Source of the DNA: Atlanticothrix silvestris CENA357
GTDB taxonomy: Bacteria; Cyanobacteriota; Cyanobacteriia; Cyanobacteriales; Nostocaceae
DNA length: 64,000 nt
Assembly: GCF_016056295.1 (NCBI RefSeq)
Contig: NZ_JAECZB010000001.1
Span: forward strand, 211,508-275,507
Direction: 5' to 3'
Made by a program: the position numbers and the translations under genes
In this document: positions 63,950 through 64,000 of the stretch, piece after piece
Layout of the letters: each line of letters begins with the position of its first letter
Position numbering within the stretch: position 1 is the stretch's first letter
Notes under the pieces: generated by a model
What the model was told of the DNA's origin: nothing
Databases searched by the model: none
The model's input: only the letters and a program-made list of their open reading frames with translations

Positions 63950-64000
63950 AGGGACATTGGGTATGGGGAATGGGGCATGGGGCATTGGGAAGAAGGGGTA
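63950..64000. repeat. Purine/pyrimidine intergenic repeat (cut by window edge)
   Basis: GGGACATTGGGTATGGGGAA and GGGGCATTGGGAAGAAGGGG match the left arm of the repeat at 31741. The right part lies outside the window. It separates HlyD from the next upstream gene. Confidence 0.6.

Overview
The window comes from a filamentous, very probably heterocyst-forming cyanobacterium (order Nostocales). Direct signs are many GCGATCGC (HIP1) octamers, the chlorophyll gene chlH, the Rubisco assembly factor gene raf1, menG, several cyanobacteria-only families (DUF3318, DUF4336, DUF6464), and the C-terminal half of a split dnaE that starts with a 36-residue DnaE intein-C. Short dispersed intergenic repeats are abundant, as in Nostoc-like genomes. 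No rRNA, tRNA, CRISPR array or intact insertion sequence was found by eye.

Layout. 1-15.3 kb is mostly core metabolism: the end of a DUF3352 gene, ccsA (cytochrome c maturation), an ASCH protein, a DUF4336/hydrolase pair, an SDR, a frameshifted small gene, xth, a GT4 glycosyltransferase, a zinc-ribbon peptide, a zinc alcohol dehydrogenase, a sterol-desaturase-like enzyme, ilvB with an extra C-terminal zinc ribbon, an MFS exporter and a small hydrolase. 15.6-26.8 kb holds a ferrochelatase-like gene ending in seven histidines behind a C-tract palindrome, an FMN reductase, ftsH, two small proteins, an LpxB-like glycosyltransferase and chlH.

26.9-31.3 kb is an accessory island: two Uma2 nuclease-fold genes flank a 600-residue DUF262-AlbA_2 (Schlafen-type) fusion, followed by a hicA-hicB toxin-antitoxin pair. 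It sits among a 58-bp repeat family and a modular 120-bp repeat carrying a 57-bp hairpin insert. The fusion gene is AT-rich and has no HIP1 site, which suggests transfer; it is the best candidate in the window for an undescribed defence gene. 31.4-34.9 kb has a zinc-ribbon protein, DUF3318 and a TetR-regulated FAD monooxygenase cassette.

35-48.4 kb contains three divergent ArnT/PMT-like GT39 membrane glycosyltransferases and a polyprenyl-phosphate sugar synthase fused to GtrA, interspersed with pgeF, birA, an M23 peptidase, ribE, a bifunctional nuclease and an Fe-S aldo/keto reductase. 48.5-53.3 kb has raf1, a REC-GAF response regulator, menG and a DUF445 protein. 53.3-57 kb is gene-poor: a possible immunity-like protein, DUF6464, a small unknown protein behind an excellent LexA box, and a PD-(D/E)XK-like protein. 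The end of the window has dnaE-C, gatA, and a peptide-export cassette (PpiC-like protein, a double-glycine peptide, HlyD) whose ABC transporter is expected beyond the right edge.
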